From NCBI RefSeq assembly GCF_007747995.1, contig NZ_CP036276.1:2347001-2411000 (forward strand): a stretch of DNA of 64,000 nt, read 5' to 3'. The stretch comes from Symmachiella dynata (GTDB lineage: Bacteria > Planctomycetota > Planctomycetia > Planctomycetales > Planctomycetaceae). The notes beneath the pieces were generated by a model, which had not been told where the DNA came from, ran no database searches, and saw only the letters and a program-made list of their open reading frames with translations. Of this stretch, positions 8,908 to 17,355 are shown piece by piece (within the stretch, counting starts at the first letter, position 1; each line of letters starts with the position of its first letter). A program made the position numbers and the translations under genes.

Positions 8908-9845
8908 GTGAGACCTTGTAATGTCAGATCGCCGTGCATGGGAAGTTGTTGAAACGTGGTGAGTCGTTGCTGGTTGGCCCACCATTGCAACTCATATCCC
9001 GCACGAGCGGTGATGTCGACGTTGCCCTGCCAAGCCCATTCGCAACCGAGAAAATAGCGCAGCATCAACGTTCCCAATTGGGAATCCGTTAAGTCGGTCG
9101 AAAATGCGCGGTAGGAATCCAGTGCGGGTTGAGGATCGGTCCGTTGGTAGGTGTCGTGGACGTTCCAGACGCCGTACATAAAGGCGGCGGAAAAGGTCCC
9201 GATGACGCGTAAGTTCTCACAACGCGGTACGTCCCATCGACCTTCCATGCCAAAACTGGGACCGATGCCACGAAAGTCGTGGTCCACGTCTTCAGTGGCT
9301 GCCAAGAACAAAAAGGGATCGGACCAATGGCTGCGAATCGTTTGCCGAATCACGGCGCCTTTCACTCCCAACGTGGGATAGAGTCGCAGTGAGTCGCCAA
9401 GCTGCAATTCGTGCCCGACCTCAAAGTCGAACGTATTGAGCGCCAATTCCCAATCGATGGCGGCATTGGTAAACAGAAACGCGTCTCCGCTGGCAAAACC
9501 GCTGAAGAATTCCGGAATGACAAGTTGATCTTCCGAGGTGAACGCAGCACGGTCGGATGTGACGTAATGCGTCCAGTACAACTTGGCGCTCCAGGCGGAG
9601 TCATCTGTTTGAAACTCCAATCCGGTGCGGAGACCCGCGTTCCAATCAAAATCGATATCAGTCGGCGAGAAGGTGGTCGTCGGTCCGGTCTCGGGGCTGT
9701 CACTCAATGAAACGGCACTGGCCCACACGGAAGAGGTTTCTTCCGAGGCGCGCCACAGCAAAGCGTCGGCGAACGGGGTCAATCCGTCGGCGCGCGCCGT
9801 GCAGCAGGCGAGGATCACGATCAGAAATGTCGCGTGACGGACCAT
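8883..9845 (-). CDS. Lpg1974-family outer-membrane protein, copy 2
   Basis: A 320-residue paralogue of its two neighbours. The start at ATG 9845 is chosen because a signal peptide (MVRHATFLIVILACCTARA) follows at once. Shared blocks are FDWNAGLRTGLEF, LYWTHYV, NTFDFEVGHEL, YPTLGVKGAVIRQ and FRGIGPSFGMEGRW, and it ends in a C-terminal Phe. It begins 14 bp after copy 3 and overlaps copy 1, so the three are one operon. The copies diverge strongly in their loops, as expected if they face different ligands or are exposed to selection at the surface (inference). Confidence 0.8.
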   Translation of the reverse strand: MVRHATFLIVILACCTARADGLTPFADALLWRASEETSSVWASAVSLSDSPETGPTTTFSPTDIDFDWNAGLRTGLEFQTDDSAWSAKLYWTHYVTSDRAAFTSEDQLVIPEFFSGFASGDAFLFTNAAIDWELALNTFDFEVGHELQLGDSLRLYPTLGVKGAVIRQTIRSHWSDPFLFLAATEDVDHDFRGIGPSFGMEGRWDVPRCENLRVIGTFSAAFMYGVWNVHDTYQRTDPQPALDSYRAFSTDLTDSQLGTLMLRYFLGCEWAWQGNVDITARAGYELQWWANQQRLTTFQQLPMHGDLTLQGLTCGIAVSF

Positions 9846-9859
9846 CAGTGTCGTTTGTC

Positions 9860-10987
9860 CTAAAAGTTCAAAGACAACTCGAAAACGCCGCCATGCAACG
9901 ACATCAAGTTGTTGAGGCGACCCATGTTGTAGGAATAAAATTGCATCTGATTCAGCCAAATTTGCGCTTCATATCCCAGCCGCAGGCTGGTGGTGATTTC
10001 AGAACCGTATTGGACCCACTCCAGCCCCAACACCCCCCGCGCCATCGTCGCCGCCCCGGTAATGGGATCCGAATTGATGTCGACAACTGCCGGCGTGGGA
10101 TGTGCGGTCGACGTCGGTCCGTTGTTGCGGTATTGGTCCTTGAACGTCCACCGTCCATACATGATCGCGGCGGAGGGACTGGCGAAGATGCGGAGTGAAT
10201 AGTCGGTTTCGCAGACAATCGGTATTACGGCATTCACGCCCAGCGAAGGGCCGATCCCCCAGAAGTCCTGTTTCAATTCTTCTTCAGCTGCGGTGAAGAG
10301 GTACGTTTGCGACGACGTATTGATTGGGCTGCTCCAATTGGAATGGATCGACTGATCAATCATGGCCGACTTCAAACCGACGAATGGTCGCAACGACAGC
10401 GAGTCGCTAATCGCAAATTCTCGCCCCAGTTCAAGGTCGATCGAATCAAACCGAAAGTCCCAGTCGACCGAAGCGTTACTGTAGTGGGGGCCGAACGAGG
10501 TTCCATCCGGATTGCCAACGTAGAAGTTCCCCAAAAAAGCGGAGTAGACTTCGCCGGTGGCTTGATTGGTCGCATTGGTCCCAAAGTGTGTGTAGGAAAC
10601 CGACAGATCAAAATCGCTGTCAGGAGGCTGGTAGGCCGCGCCGATACGAATCCCGGCTTTCCATTCAAACGGCGCATCGACCAGCGTGGCCGTTCCGTAC
10701 GTCGTCCCGATGCCCAGAGGCGTGATTTCTTGCGCCCAGTTTTCCGCGCTGCCTTCGGTGACTTTCCAAAACAACACCGCGGAGGAAAACGTGATCGTTC
10801 CGTCATCGTCCGGAGCAGCACACACGGCAGGACCGCATCCCGGCGGTATCCCATAAGAGAGTTCGCTCGGTTGTGATCTGGGGACGGAGAACGAGACCTC
10901 ACTCGTTGGAAGCTGTGGTCCAACCGTCGCAGGCTGAGCCCAAGCCGCCTGTGGAAGGATGAATAAGCACAGGAACAAAGTCCGCAT
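9860..10987 (-). CDS. Lpg1974-family outer-membrane protein, copy 3 (first of the operon)
   Basis: A 375-residue paralogue, the first gene of the three-gene operon. The ATG at 10987 gives a clean signal peptide (MRTLFLCLFILPQAAWA); a GTG 18 bp further up is possible but less natural. An N-terminal extension of about 40 residues rich in Pro/Ser precedes the barrel domain and is absent from copies 1 and 2. Barrel blocks are FEWKAGIRIGAAY, VSYTHFG, FDSIDLELGREF, RPFVGLKSAMIDQ and FWGIGPSLGVNA. It lies 330 bp downstream of the ECF sigma factor gene on the same strand. Confidence 0.8.
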   Translation of the reverse strand: MRTLFLCLFILPQAAWAQPATVGPQLPTSEVSFSVPRSQPSELSYGIPPGCGPAVCAAPDDDGTITFSSAVLFWKVTEGSAENWAQEITPLGIGTTYGTATLVDAPFEWKAGIRIGAAYQPPDSDFDLSVSYTHFGTNATNQATGEVYSAFLGNFYVGNPDGTSFGPHYSNASVDWDFRFDSIDLELGREFAISDSLSLRPFVGLKSAMIDQSIHSNWSSPINTSSQTYLFTAAEEELKQDFWGIGPSLGVNAVIPIVCETDYSLRIFASPSAAIMYGRWTFKDQYRNNGPTSTAHPTPAVVDINSDPITGAATMARGVLGLEWVQYGSEITTSLRLGYEAQIWLNQMQFYSYNMGRLNNLMSLHGGVFELSLNF

Positions 10988-11317
10988 CGGATGTTCAATC
11001 CACACAACGGGTGAGTCGCGATGAGCATCGCGGTTTTGATTTGTAATCTCAAAACAGACAAGAGAGAATCCGGCTGCGCGAACGGCACCCGGCGCCGTGT
11101 CTCATAACGGCGTGGCTCCGCGATGTGCCGTTACTCTTTACGTTATCGGCAAACTTTGCGCAATTGATTAAGTCGCCGGCAGAGACTTACTCTTAATTTA
11201 CGCAGAAATTCCTAAAACGGAATGAGAGTAAGGGGCATGAGATCCCCCAAACATCCACCGGCCATGCGTGTGGGGTCGAGGTTCCTGGGGGTGGGCAAAA
11301 CGCAGCAAGGGGCCAAT
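10988..11317. other. Leader region between sigma factor and OMP operon
   Basis: No gene is seen. The region should hold the promoter of the outer-membrane operon, but no consensus element could be assigned with confidence. A short imperfect dyad (gtaacggcacatcgcggagc against the ggcgccgtgtctcataacg side) lies around 11085-11132. Confidence 0.3.
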
Positions 11318-11935
11318 TTAACGGATTGCGGATTCAAACGAGGTATCGCATGGCAATCCCTCAAACTTTGTGCGCAGTCGATGCATGACGCGCGACTTGG
11401 CTTTGCGCACCGAGTTCGGTTTCATCCCCAATTCTTGGGCGGCAGCCTCGCTGGTCCAACCTTCAATGGCCGTCAACTGAAACGCTTTCCATGTTGTCGG
11501 TTGGAATTCAGTCTCGACCAAATCCAAGCATCGCGACACAAGTCCGCTTAGCTTTCCAGGGACCTTGGGTTCATCGAATTCGGCCGATTCGACCGCAGGC
11601 AATTCCGCCATCCACTGCGCTGCATTCGAACCGCCAATGGCTTTGGGAACGCGCTTTGCCTTACGGAAGTGAAGATGGATCTCATTCCGAGTGATGGTCC
11701 ACAGCCAGCCGCGAAATGATCCAGAGTTCTTCTTTTTCTCAAAGGCATTGATGTGGCGTGATACGGAAGTCAATACGTTTTGTAACGTGTCCGAGGCATC
11801 ATGGCTTTGCAAACCGGCGCGCTGGCACCAATGATAGACCAACGGCGCGTAAAGTTTGGAAATTTCTCGCCAAGCTTCTGGGTCATCAGCTCGGGCTCGG
11901 TCCAATAGGCTCAAGGATGTTACCTTGTCGCTCAT
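11318..11935 (-). CDS. ECF-type RNA polymerase sigma factor
   Basis: A 205-residue protein with region 2 at about residues 15-95 (SDTLQNVLTSVSRHI, then SFRGWLWTITRNEI, the -10 recognition helix) and region 4 at about 145-195, a helix-turn-helix ending in KPNSVRKAKSRVMHRLR. The spacing and the FRGWLWTITRN motif fit the planctomycete-enriched ECF group. No anti-sigma factor gene is adjacent: the neighbours are a glycosyltransferase upstream and the OMP operon downstream. It may control those OMP genes (inference from position). The 75-residue linker with acidic residues is longer than in minimal ECFs. Confidence 0.88.
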   Translation of the reverse strand: MSDKVTSLSLLDRARADDPEAWREISKLYAPLVYHWCQRAGLQSHDASDTLQNVLTSVSRHINAFEKKKNSGSFRGWLWTITRNEIHLHFRKAKRVPKAIGGSNAAQWMAELPAVESAEFDEPKVPGKLSGLVSRCLDLVETEFQPTTWKAFQLTAIEGWTSEAAAQELGMKPNSVRKAKSRVMHRLRTKFEGLPCDTSFESAIR

Positions 11936-12338
11936 TACGTTATTTGCCTAACAAGAATGCTGCGTGGTTGTGAGTACTTTGGCAATTGGTGAAGCTAACT
12001 GCATAATGGCAAATCAAGCACCGTTTATGCAACCAAAGCATAGACCAAGACCGCCTGTTGACCAACAACGCATTCCATCTCAAATAAGCAGCTCAGCAGT
12101 GGCGTTTCCCGTGGAATTAGCATTCCCATGGCAAAGAAATTCACCATCTCCCCCAGGTTCGCAATGCGTTTGTCGGTCGCGATTTTCACAAAGATCCAGA
12201 GGTTCTAAAAACCGACTTCAGTGTCCAGAACTTTTTGCTTTGGGGAAATGTGGAAGCCGCTGAGACTCCGCTTCAAAGAATCGCGACGAGCTGCTACACC
12301 ACGGACACGATAGGCGACGGTACTCTTGGACCGCCAAG
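11936..12338. other. Intergenic region, no feature seen
   Basis: About 400 bp between the glycosyltransferase stop and the sigma factor start, both on the minus strand. No coding pattern, tRNA or strong hairpin was found. The sigma factor promoter presumably lies at its left end. Confidence 0.4.
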
Positions 12339-14246
12339 TCATTCGACTGCGTGCGTGTTGTCTCCATCGATCTTGTAGATGTAGATCGAATAACCCGCCT
12401 TAGCAATCGGCGTGAAGTTTTGGAAATCCGCATATGCTCCCTGTGGCGCCCGCCAGGGATAACCGCGCACGTAGTTCACGCTCACCGCGTACCAACCCGG
12501 CTTCAGAGCGAACTGTTCACTTGAGGATTGTTTGTTGTCGTCGACTGGCCGCTTCCTCGGAATGGCTGTGTATTCGAGACCTAGGTCAGCCGGGTCGTAG
12601 TAACCATAATAAGCCAGATGCAACGGCTTGGCGTCGGGATGCGCTTTCAGCCATGACTTGAGATGCAACAGATCCTGGCCCCAATCGACGTTGCTATTGA
12701 TTAAGTGCGCGGGTCCTCCCATTGGGCCGCCGGCGAGTTCGTTAAAGTAGGACAGGTTGTGGGGGTAAGTCCACAAACTGCTCGCCACAGACCAAAGCAC
12801 CGCTGCAGTGACCAGGCCGCTTTTCCAACTCCATCTGCCGAAAACATTGGCGACCTGCGAGACCCAAACAAACAAAAATGGGAAGCAGGGGAGAACGTAG
12901 CGAAAGTGGTGACTGAAGCCGGTCTGCGAACTGACCAGTACAAAAACCACCACCGCCGGCGCGAGCAAGACAAACGTATCGGCGAAACGGGATCCATCAT
13001 CCCGGCGACGCGCTAAGATCGAATTGACAAGCGCCAAAACAATCAAAGCCCACGTCCCCAGTGGAATTTTAATCGCGGCAGCATAGACGTAGTAGTACCA
13101 CCAGCCGCGCTGCTGAAATGTGCCTCGCAAATAGGATGGACTGGCAAAGTCTTCAAAGTCTCGTTTTTGAACGTCCATTCCCAACACGTAATCTTTGGGA
13201 AACGGTACGGGCACGTTTTTCCATTGGGTGTCGGCAAAACGGTTCATGCTGTCGGACTCTTTACCATCCGTACCTTGCAATAGAGCACTGACGAACTTGA
13301 AATCTCCGAGCTTCGTGAAAGACCCTTCAAAGCCGTAGCCTAGATTGATCACATAGACAGCCAGGACCAGTTGCATCATCAATTGCAAGCCTTGAGGCAA
13401 CCACCGCTGCCTCGAGTCATCGGATCTGCGGTGGGTCAGTTTCCAGAAGACCCACAGGAGCGGCCAGAGGCCGAATAAGATCACCCAGGTAAACTTGGTC
13501 AGTTCCGCCAGTCCAAGCAACAATCCTGCAACGACAGCGCCCCACCAAGTCGGACTTTTCAGCCAGCGCCAAAAAGCATAACTGACCGTGATCCCCAGCG
13601 ATGTGGCTGCCATATCGGGCGTGACCAACTCAGCATGCGCCAGGATATTCGGTGAAAAACACCACAGCACCAACGCCAGCAATCCGGCGGCGTTGCCGTA
13701 CAATTCTGATCCCCAGCGAAAGCAGAAGTAGCCACCCAACAGGCTGAACGGGATGCCGGCCCAGCGTGCCAGTGTGAATAGCCAAATGGAACGCTCCCCA
13801 TTTGCTGTGATAAAATCTTCGCCGATATTAAATACCGGCCGAGCGCCCGGGGCATCGTTGAAATCATTCCAGTCCGTTTTCACATCCGTTGCGAGCAGGG
13901 GGAGAGCTGCCACCATGTGCGACAGCGGAGGATTCACGCGATACAATTCAAACTGCCCGAATTGCCAGTGCCTCATCCCGGCAACCAGATGCCCCGGTTC
14001 GTTAAGCGTAGGACTATGCCGCGTCGCCGCATAGGCGAGCAAACCAGCCTGGACGATTAACAAAACAATCACCGCCACCCAAACAGGGCGCGGATAAGCG
14101 ACGCTAGTTGTAGTCGCCAGACAAGTTTCCGATTCGCCAAGCGACTCGCCCACTGTTGATTGCCTTCCACTGTCGTTTTGCAAAATAGTTCTGATCGCAT
14201 GGATCTGCCGAGCCGCACCGAGGCACACACGTTGCTCCTCAACCAC
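12339..14246 (-). CDS. Membrane glycosyltransferase, GT39/ArnT-like
   Basis: A 635-residue polytopic inner-membrane protein with 10-12 helices and a soluble C-terminal part. Residues 75-115 carry the first large external loop with NEPGHLVAG, a position where lipid-linked-sugar glycosyltransferases of the PMT/ArnT fold have an acidic DE pair; here it is Asn-Glu. NPPLSHM and a later NVDWGQDLLHLKSWL block also match this family. It probably moves a sugar from a polyprenyl carrier onto a protein or lipid at the outer face of the membrane. The N-terminus is uncertain: the longest frame starts with GTG at 14246, and the first 45 residues are not clearly native. Confidence 0.75.
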   Translation of the reverse strand: MVEEQRVCLGAARQIHAIRTILQNDSGRQSTVGESLGESETCLATTTSVAYPRPVWVAVIVLLIVQAGLLAYAATRHSPTLNEPGHLVAGMRHWQFGQFELYRVNPPLSHMVAALPLLATDVKTDWNDFNDAPGARPVFNIGEDFITANGERSIWLFTLARWAGIPFSLLGGYFCFRWGSELYGNAAGLLALVLWCFSPNILAHAELVTPDMAATSLGITVSYAFWRWLKSPTWWGAVVAGLLLGLAELTKFTWVILFGLWPLLWVFWKLTHRRSDDSRQRWLPQGLQLMMQLVLAVYVINLGYGFEGSFTKLGDFKFVSALLQGTDGKESDSMNRFADTQWKNVPVPFPKDYVLGMDVQKRDFEDFASPSYLRGTFQQRGWWYYYVYAAAIKIPLGTWALIVLALVNSILARRRDDGSRFADTFVLLAPAVVVFVLVSSQTGFSHHFRYVLPCFPFLFVWVSQVANVFGRWSWKSGLVTAAVLWSVASSLWTYPHNLSYFNELAGGPMGGPAHLINSNVDWGQDLLHLKSWLKAHPDAKPLHLAYYGYYDPADLGLEYTAIPRKRPVDDNKQSSSEQFALKPGWYAVSVNYVRGYPWRAPQGAYADFQNFTPIAKAGYSIYIYKIDGDNTHAVE

Positions 14247-14416
14247 AGTATGATCCCCCCATCACGTTTCCGCTACCACCCGCAACGCCGTCTGCATTGC
14301 GAATACGCCATGCCGAGCTCTAAACCCATCTCAAGAATCTACGAGCCTCGTGACAGTCGCTGCCTCAGCAAATGGGATCGCCGTCAAATCCATATCAAAC
14401 ACCTGGATGTCACTGA

Positions 14417-14668
14417 GCAAACCTCTACGATCCGCTCAGCGATCTGGCCGCAGCCGACGTCTCCCTGGGCGACACGACTACCGGGGCAACGCAGACCGCT
14501 TGGATGTTCGCCGATCCGGGCGGCGTGATTCGTACGGTCGGGCGTTATGACACCGCCAACAGCGTTTGGTTGCTGCAGCATCGGTTGACCGATGAGTTCG
14601 GGAATCTGTACGCTCTGGTCGGCGATGTGGCAGGTTTGGCGGATGCTTATCACACTCAAGGATACTTC
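14417..14668 (+). pseudogene. Remnant of an RHS/YD-repeat carrier protein
   Basis: The frame opens after a stop at 14414-14416 and runs into the toxin gene. It reads NLYDPLSDLAAADV..., then a WMFADPGGVIRTVGRYD block and a HRLTDEFGNLYAL block. This is the pattern found just before the core of RHS proteins (a LYDPLSDLAAADVLW / LTDHLGTVRDV / YDSFGN series in planctomycete RHS proteins, from general knowledge). The rest of the carrier is missing upstream, where the GT39 gene begins on the other strand. It is best read as the broken tip of a long surface protein left attached to its toxin. Confidence 0.6.
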
Positions 14669-15673
14669 ATGACCGAATATAACCAACGCCCGCTTGCGGT
14701 TCGGCTGTTGTTTGTTGCGGTTGCCGTCGTCTGTTTCGGGCAGGCGTATCGCATTGCCGCAGCGGTTGGTGGCCGTGCGGAGGCGGCTTCTGTCGCGCAG
14801 GCCTCGACAGTCTCGACCCCGAGTCTGCCGCGGTACGTCGAAAAACCGATCGAAGAAATTCGGGCCGGCGACCTCGTCTTGGGTCGCAACGAGGTGACCG
14901 GTGAACTTGCTTCCAAGCGTGTTGTCCGGACGTTCCAGCGCACTTCCGACCACATTTGCGAGCTGACAATCCGTTCAGCGTCTGGCGGACTGCAGACGAT
15001 TGAAACGACCGACGAACACCCGTTTTGGGTCGCCGATTCGGGTTGGGTCCCCGCTGCCGAACTGAGCCCCGGCGCCAAGCTGCTCGACAGCCATGGCGGC
15101 ACATCAACGCTCGTCGCCAGCACACACATTCCACGCTCCGACGGGGTACCGGTCTACAACTTCGAAGTCGACGACTGGCACACATACCACGTCAAAGCAG
15201 GCCACGCCACCGGCCCACCGTTGCTTGTCCACAACAACTGCGTCAATCCATACCACGCACGGGCACCCGGTGGCGGTGTGTTCGTGGATCTGGATACGTC
15301 GCTTGGCGGTAACGCGGGAGCCCCAAACAGTGCAGCGAGACGCACTGTCTTCCATTACACGGATGAAGCAGGGCAACAGGGAATTCTTTCGTCGAAGCAG
15401 TTGAACGCTTCAACCAAAGCTGCGAATCCGAAGGACGTTCGGTACGGAAACGGACAGTACGTTTCTGACTTTGTGCCTGGAACGAAAACTCCGGCGCAGT
15501 TGTCACGAGAATTTCTTGGACAACCGTTTCAGGGGCGAAGGTTTACGCATTACGTCGAAATCGACGTGACCGACCTGAACGTTGTGAAGGGGCGGAACGG
15601 TGTCTACGTCATTCCGAACGACACACCGCTCGACATCTCAAGCCGAGTCATCAGCAGCGGGAAAACGCCATGA
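14669..15673 (+). CDS. Polymorphic toxin: TM segment, HINT domain, ART-HYD1 toxin
   Basis: A 334-residue product if started at ATG 14669, which has AAGGA six bases upstream. The frame is open further up through the RHS remnant, so a longer start (ATG 14504) is possible. Order: membrane or signal helix (about 11-30), pretoxin HINT domain (about 45-190: KPIEEIRAGDLVLGRN, TTDEHPFWV, YNFEVDDWHTYHV), self-cleavage site VHNN|C with Cys near residue 191, then a toxin domain (about 225-334) matching the HYD1-signature ADP-ribosyltransferases (VFHYTDEAGQQGIL, YGNGQYVSDF, FTHYVEIDVT). HINT proteolysis would free the toxin. The first HINT Cys is not visible. It overlaps the next gene by ATGA. Confidence 0.82.
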   Translation: MTEYNQRPLAVRLLFVAVAVVCFGQAYRIAAAVGGRAEAASVAQASTVSTPSLPRYVEKPIEEIRAGDLVLGRNEVTGELASKRVVRTFQRTSDHICELTIRSASGGLQTIETTDEHPFWVADSGWVPAAELSPGAKLLDSHGGTSTLVASTHIPRSDGVPVYNFEVDDWHTYHVKAGHATGPPLLVHNNCVNPYHARAPGGGVFVDLDTSLGGNAGAPNSAARRTVFHYTDEAGQQGILSSKQLNASTKAANPKDVRYGNGQYVSDFVPGTKTPAQLSREFLGQPFQGRRFTHYVEIDVTDLNVVKGRNGVYVIPNDTPLDISSRVISSGKTP

Positions 15674-15957
15674 GCCAAGCAAGGTCATATCTGCGCGTTG
15701 AGTGGGTTCATGACTTCGCAACTGAGCCAGTGATGCTCTACTCGGAACTCGACGACGAAATGTGGGAACTGCGCAAAGTCGAAGTCTTTCGCAACGGAAC
15801 GGCTGGCTGCGCCGATCAGAACGGGCGGACAGGTGACACGAAACTGTCCAAAGAACCGTTGCCATCAATCGAAGAAATCGGCGCGGACCCACAGTTCAAG
15901 CCTGTCGAAATCGGCGCCGACGAGTTCGAGAAAATATGGACTCAATACGCGTCTTAA
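15670..15957 (+). CDS. Immunity protein (DUF6881-like) for the ART-HYD1 toxin
   Basis: A 95-residue soluble protein whose ATG overlaps the toxin's stop by four bases, the classic toxin-immunity arrangement. YLRVEWVHDF, EPVMLYSELDDEMWELRKVEVF and a C-terminal IGADPQFKPVEI followed by EFEKIW match the small DUF6881 proteins, which are often found beside toxin genes. It probably binds and blocks the ADP-ribosyltransferase in the producing cell (inference from position and family). The acidic composition suits an inhibitor of a basic enzyme. Confidence 0.75.
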   Translation: MSQARSYLRVEWVHDFATEPVMLYSELDDEMWELRKVEVFRNGTAGCADQNGRTGDTKLSKEPLPSIEEIGADPQFKPVEIGADEFEKIWTQYAS

Positions 15958-16272
15958 CAGACCGCCCGGATTCATTACTGGAAGACGTGGAGCCAATCGT
16001 GCCCGTGGTCATTTGCTTGGCGATCAACTTGGTGGTTCGGGCAACGAGGTTCGCAATCTGGATACGTTGGAGCAAAACGCTGCAAACTCACCTGTGATGC
16101 GAGGTTATGAGGCAGCGATTCGTCAGGCTGTGGAAGGGGGCAGATTGTCGATTCCACCGTGACCCCTCTGTACAATTTCACTGGAAGGATTCCACATGGT
16201 ATTACTTTAAATGCTCGCGGTTCCGGTGGATTCCGGCTTGATGTCACGGTTTTGAACCCTCCAGGCATATAA
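15955..16272 (+). pseudogene. Frameshifted DNA/RNA non-specific endonuclease toxin tip
   Basis: Directly after the immunity gene, one frame reads NRPPGFITGRRGANRARGH, then LLGDQLGGSGNEVRNLDTL and NSPVMRGYEAAIRQAVEGG. At the run of Gs ending at 16140 the match moves to the next frame: QIVDSTVTPLYNF, IPHGITLNARGSGGF and DVTVLNPPGI, then stop 16270-16272. Together the two halves make the complete C-terminal nuclease domain of the Endonuclea_NS_2 type used by polymorphic toxins (RGHLLGDQLGG and NxxPVMRxYE hallmarks). It has no start of its own, signal or HINT. It is a displaced toxin tip broken by one indel in a G-tract. Confidence 0.75.
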
Positions 16273-16274
16273 CA

Positions 16275-16817
16275 ATGTGTGTGATAAAGAATCTATCAGA
16301 GTTGATGCCCCCACCGGTAATACCATTGGAAATACCGTCTGATGATGACTGGAAGCGGTGTAAGCGTGATCTAACTAACCTCCCCGACGACTACAAAGAC
16401 TTTCTTATGCAATACGGCTCAGGCGTTGTGGATGATTTTTTAAGGGTATTCAATCCTGCCGCTGAGAATGAACATCTTAATTTGATATCACAGGCAAAGA
16501 TCATACTTTCAGCACTTGAAGAAAGCTCAAGAAATTTTCCAGATATGTTTTCTATGCCAAGCTATCCGGCTACAAATGGCTTTCTACCGTTTGCTAGTAC
16601 AGACAACGGTGACAACATCTTCTGGGTAGTTAACGGTCAAAATCCAAACCTATGGACGATTGCCGTCATGGGGCCTCGAAGTCCAGAGGTATTTCGCCAC
16701 GAATCTGGTTTTGTTGAATTTTTGGTTGCGATGATTCGCTCCGATATCCGCTGCAAAATATTTCCGTCGGACTTTCCCGATGCTCCACCAATATCCTTCG
16801 TTGCTACTCGCGAGTGA
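16275..16817 (+). CDS. SUKH-family (SMI1/KNR4) immunity protein
   Basis: A 180-residue soluble protein beginning 2 bp after the nuclease remnant. The pattern LTNLPDDYKDFLMQYGSGVV, an FWVVNGQNP block, a predicted beta-strand with WTIAVMGPRSPEVF and a final FVEFLVAMI helix is that of the SUKH superfamily. SUKH proteins are known immunity partners of nuclease toxins, so it most likely neutralised the adjacent endonuclease, and it stays intact although its toxin is broken. By eye the base composition is more AT-rich than the surrounding housekeeping genes, in keeping with transfer. A later start at ATG 16305 is possible. Confidence 0.8.
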   Translation: MCVIKNLSELMPPPVIPLEIPSDDDWKRCKRDLTNLPDDYKDFLMQYGSGVVDDFLRVFNPAAENEHLNLISQAKIILSALEESSRNFPDMFSMPSYPATNGFLPFASTDNGDNIFWVVNGQNPNLWTIAVMGPRSPEVFRHESGFVEFLVAMIRSDIRCKIFPSDFPDAPPISFVATRE

Positions 16818-16833
16818 TGGTCGAAATGATGTG

Positions 16834-16921
16834 CTCGGTCCAAAAATAACGACGGACGCAAACTGAACCCGCAAGGGAGGTGTAAGCGAAAATCCCTGCA
16901 AAAACCGACTGCAAAAATAAC
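16834..16921. repeat. Cassette-associated repeat R2, copy A
   Basis: Begins about 17 bp after the SUKH stop. It reads cggtccaaaaataacgacgg, then acgcaaactgaacccgcaag, followed by a GTAAGCGAAAAT and CTGCAAAAATAA tail. It matches copy C (19277-19363) over about 88 bp including the tail, and copy B (16959-17002) over the first 44 bp. Confidence 0.8.
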
Positions 16922-16958
16922 GTGTCGACAACGAAGACGTGGCGGTTACGATATCCGC

Positions 16959-17002
16959 GCGGTTCAAAAACAATGGCGGACGTAACTTGAACCCGCAAAG
17001 GA
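16959..17002. repeat. Cassette-associated repeat R2, copy B
   Basis: gcggttcaaaaacaatggcg followed by gacgtaacttgaacccgcaa: a shorter copy of R2 lacking the tail. It stands 33 bp ahead of R1 copy 1. Confidence 0.75.
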
Positions 17003-17035
17003 ACAACAATCAAGAATCGCCGACCAGAACTGACC

Positions 17036-17204
17036 GCGGGTGGCCCAGAAAGATTCTGCTTTCTGGGACGACGAAGTCGGCACGAGAGCGTCACAGCGAA
17101 GACCCGATTTCCCATAGCGGTTTCCCACGTCTACGCCGCCCCGCGGGGAGGGAGTCTTGGGCTGATTTTGTAGTACACTGGCGGAGTCAGTGGCACGCGT
17201 GCGT
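17036..17204. repeat. Direct repeat R1, copy 1 (about 169 bp)
   Basis: Nearly identical to 18048-18215. It starts with GCGGGTGGCCCAGAAAG and a hairpin (cccagaaag pairing with ctttctggg), runs through GACGACGAAGTCGGCA and TTCCCATAGCGGTTTCCCAC, and ends at GTGGCACGCGTGCGT. The two copies bracket the unknown toxin tip and its probable immunity gene. A few substitutions and one G-run indel separate them. Confidence 0.9.
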
Positions 17205-17205
17205 C

Positions 17206-17355
17206 CGAGACGGTCTCATAAGGAAGAGTTTAGCGATTGAGCAGAATCCTGGCTTTAGGGCAGTACTCGAATTTCCAACCACTGCTGCTCGAAGAGAGGC
17301 TCAGCAGGTTCTGAGACAACTTAACATTACAAATATCTCAACGCGAGTAAGGTGA
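17206..17355 (+). pseudogene. Unidentified toxin C-terminal fragment
   Basis: Right after R1 copy 1 the frame reads RDGLIRKSLAIEQNPGF, then RAVLEFPTTAARREAQQ and a final VLRQLNITNISTRVR before the stop at 17353-17355. The frame also continues back through the repeat, but the protein-like part begins here. Its stop overlaps the next gene's GTG by four bases (GTGA), as in intact toxin-immunity pairs, so it is most likely the last 45-50 residues of a toxin domain whose beginning was lost at the repeat. The toxin class is not recognised. Confidence 0.5.

Noticed and set aside
10307-10876. 189-codon plus-strand open frame opposite OMP copy 3
   Set aside because: Antisense shadow with Arg/Pro-rich low-complexity product and no ribosome site.
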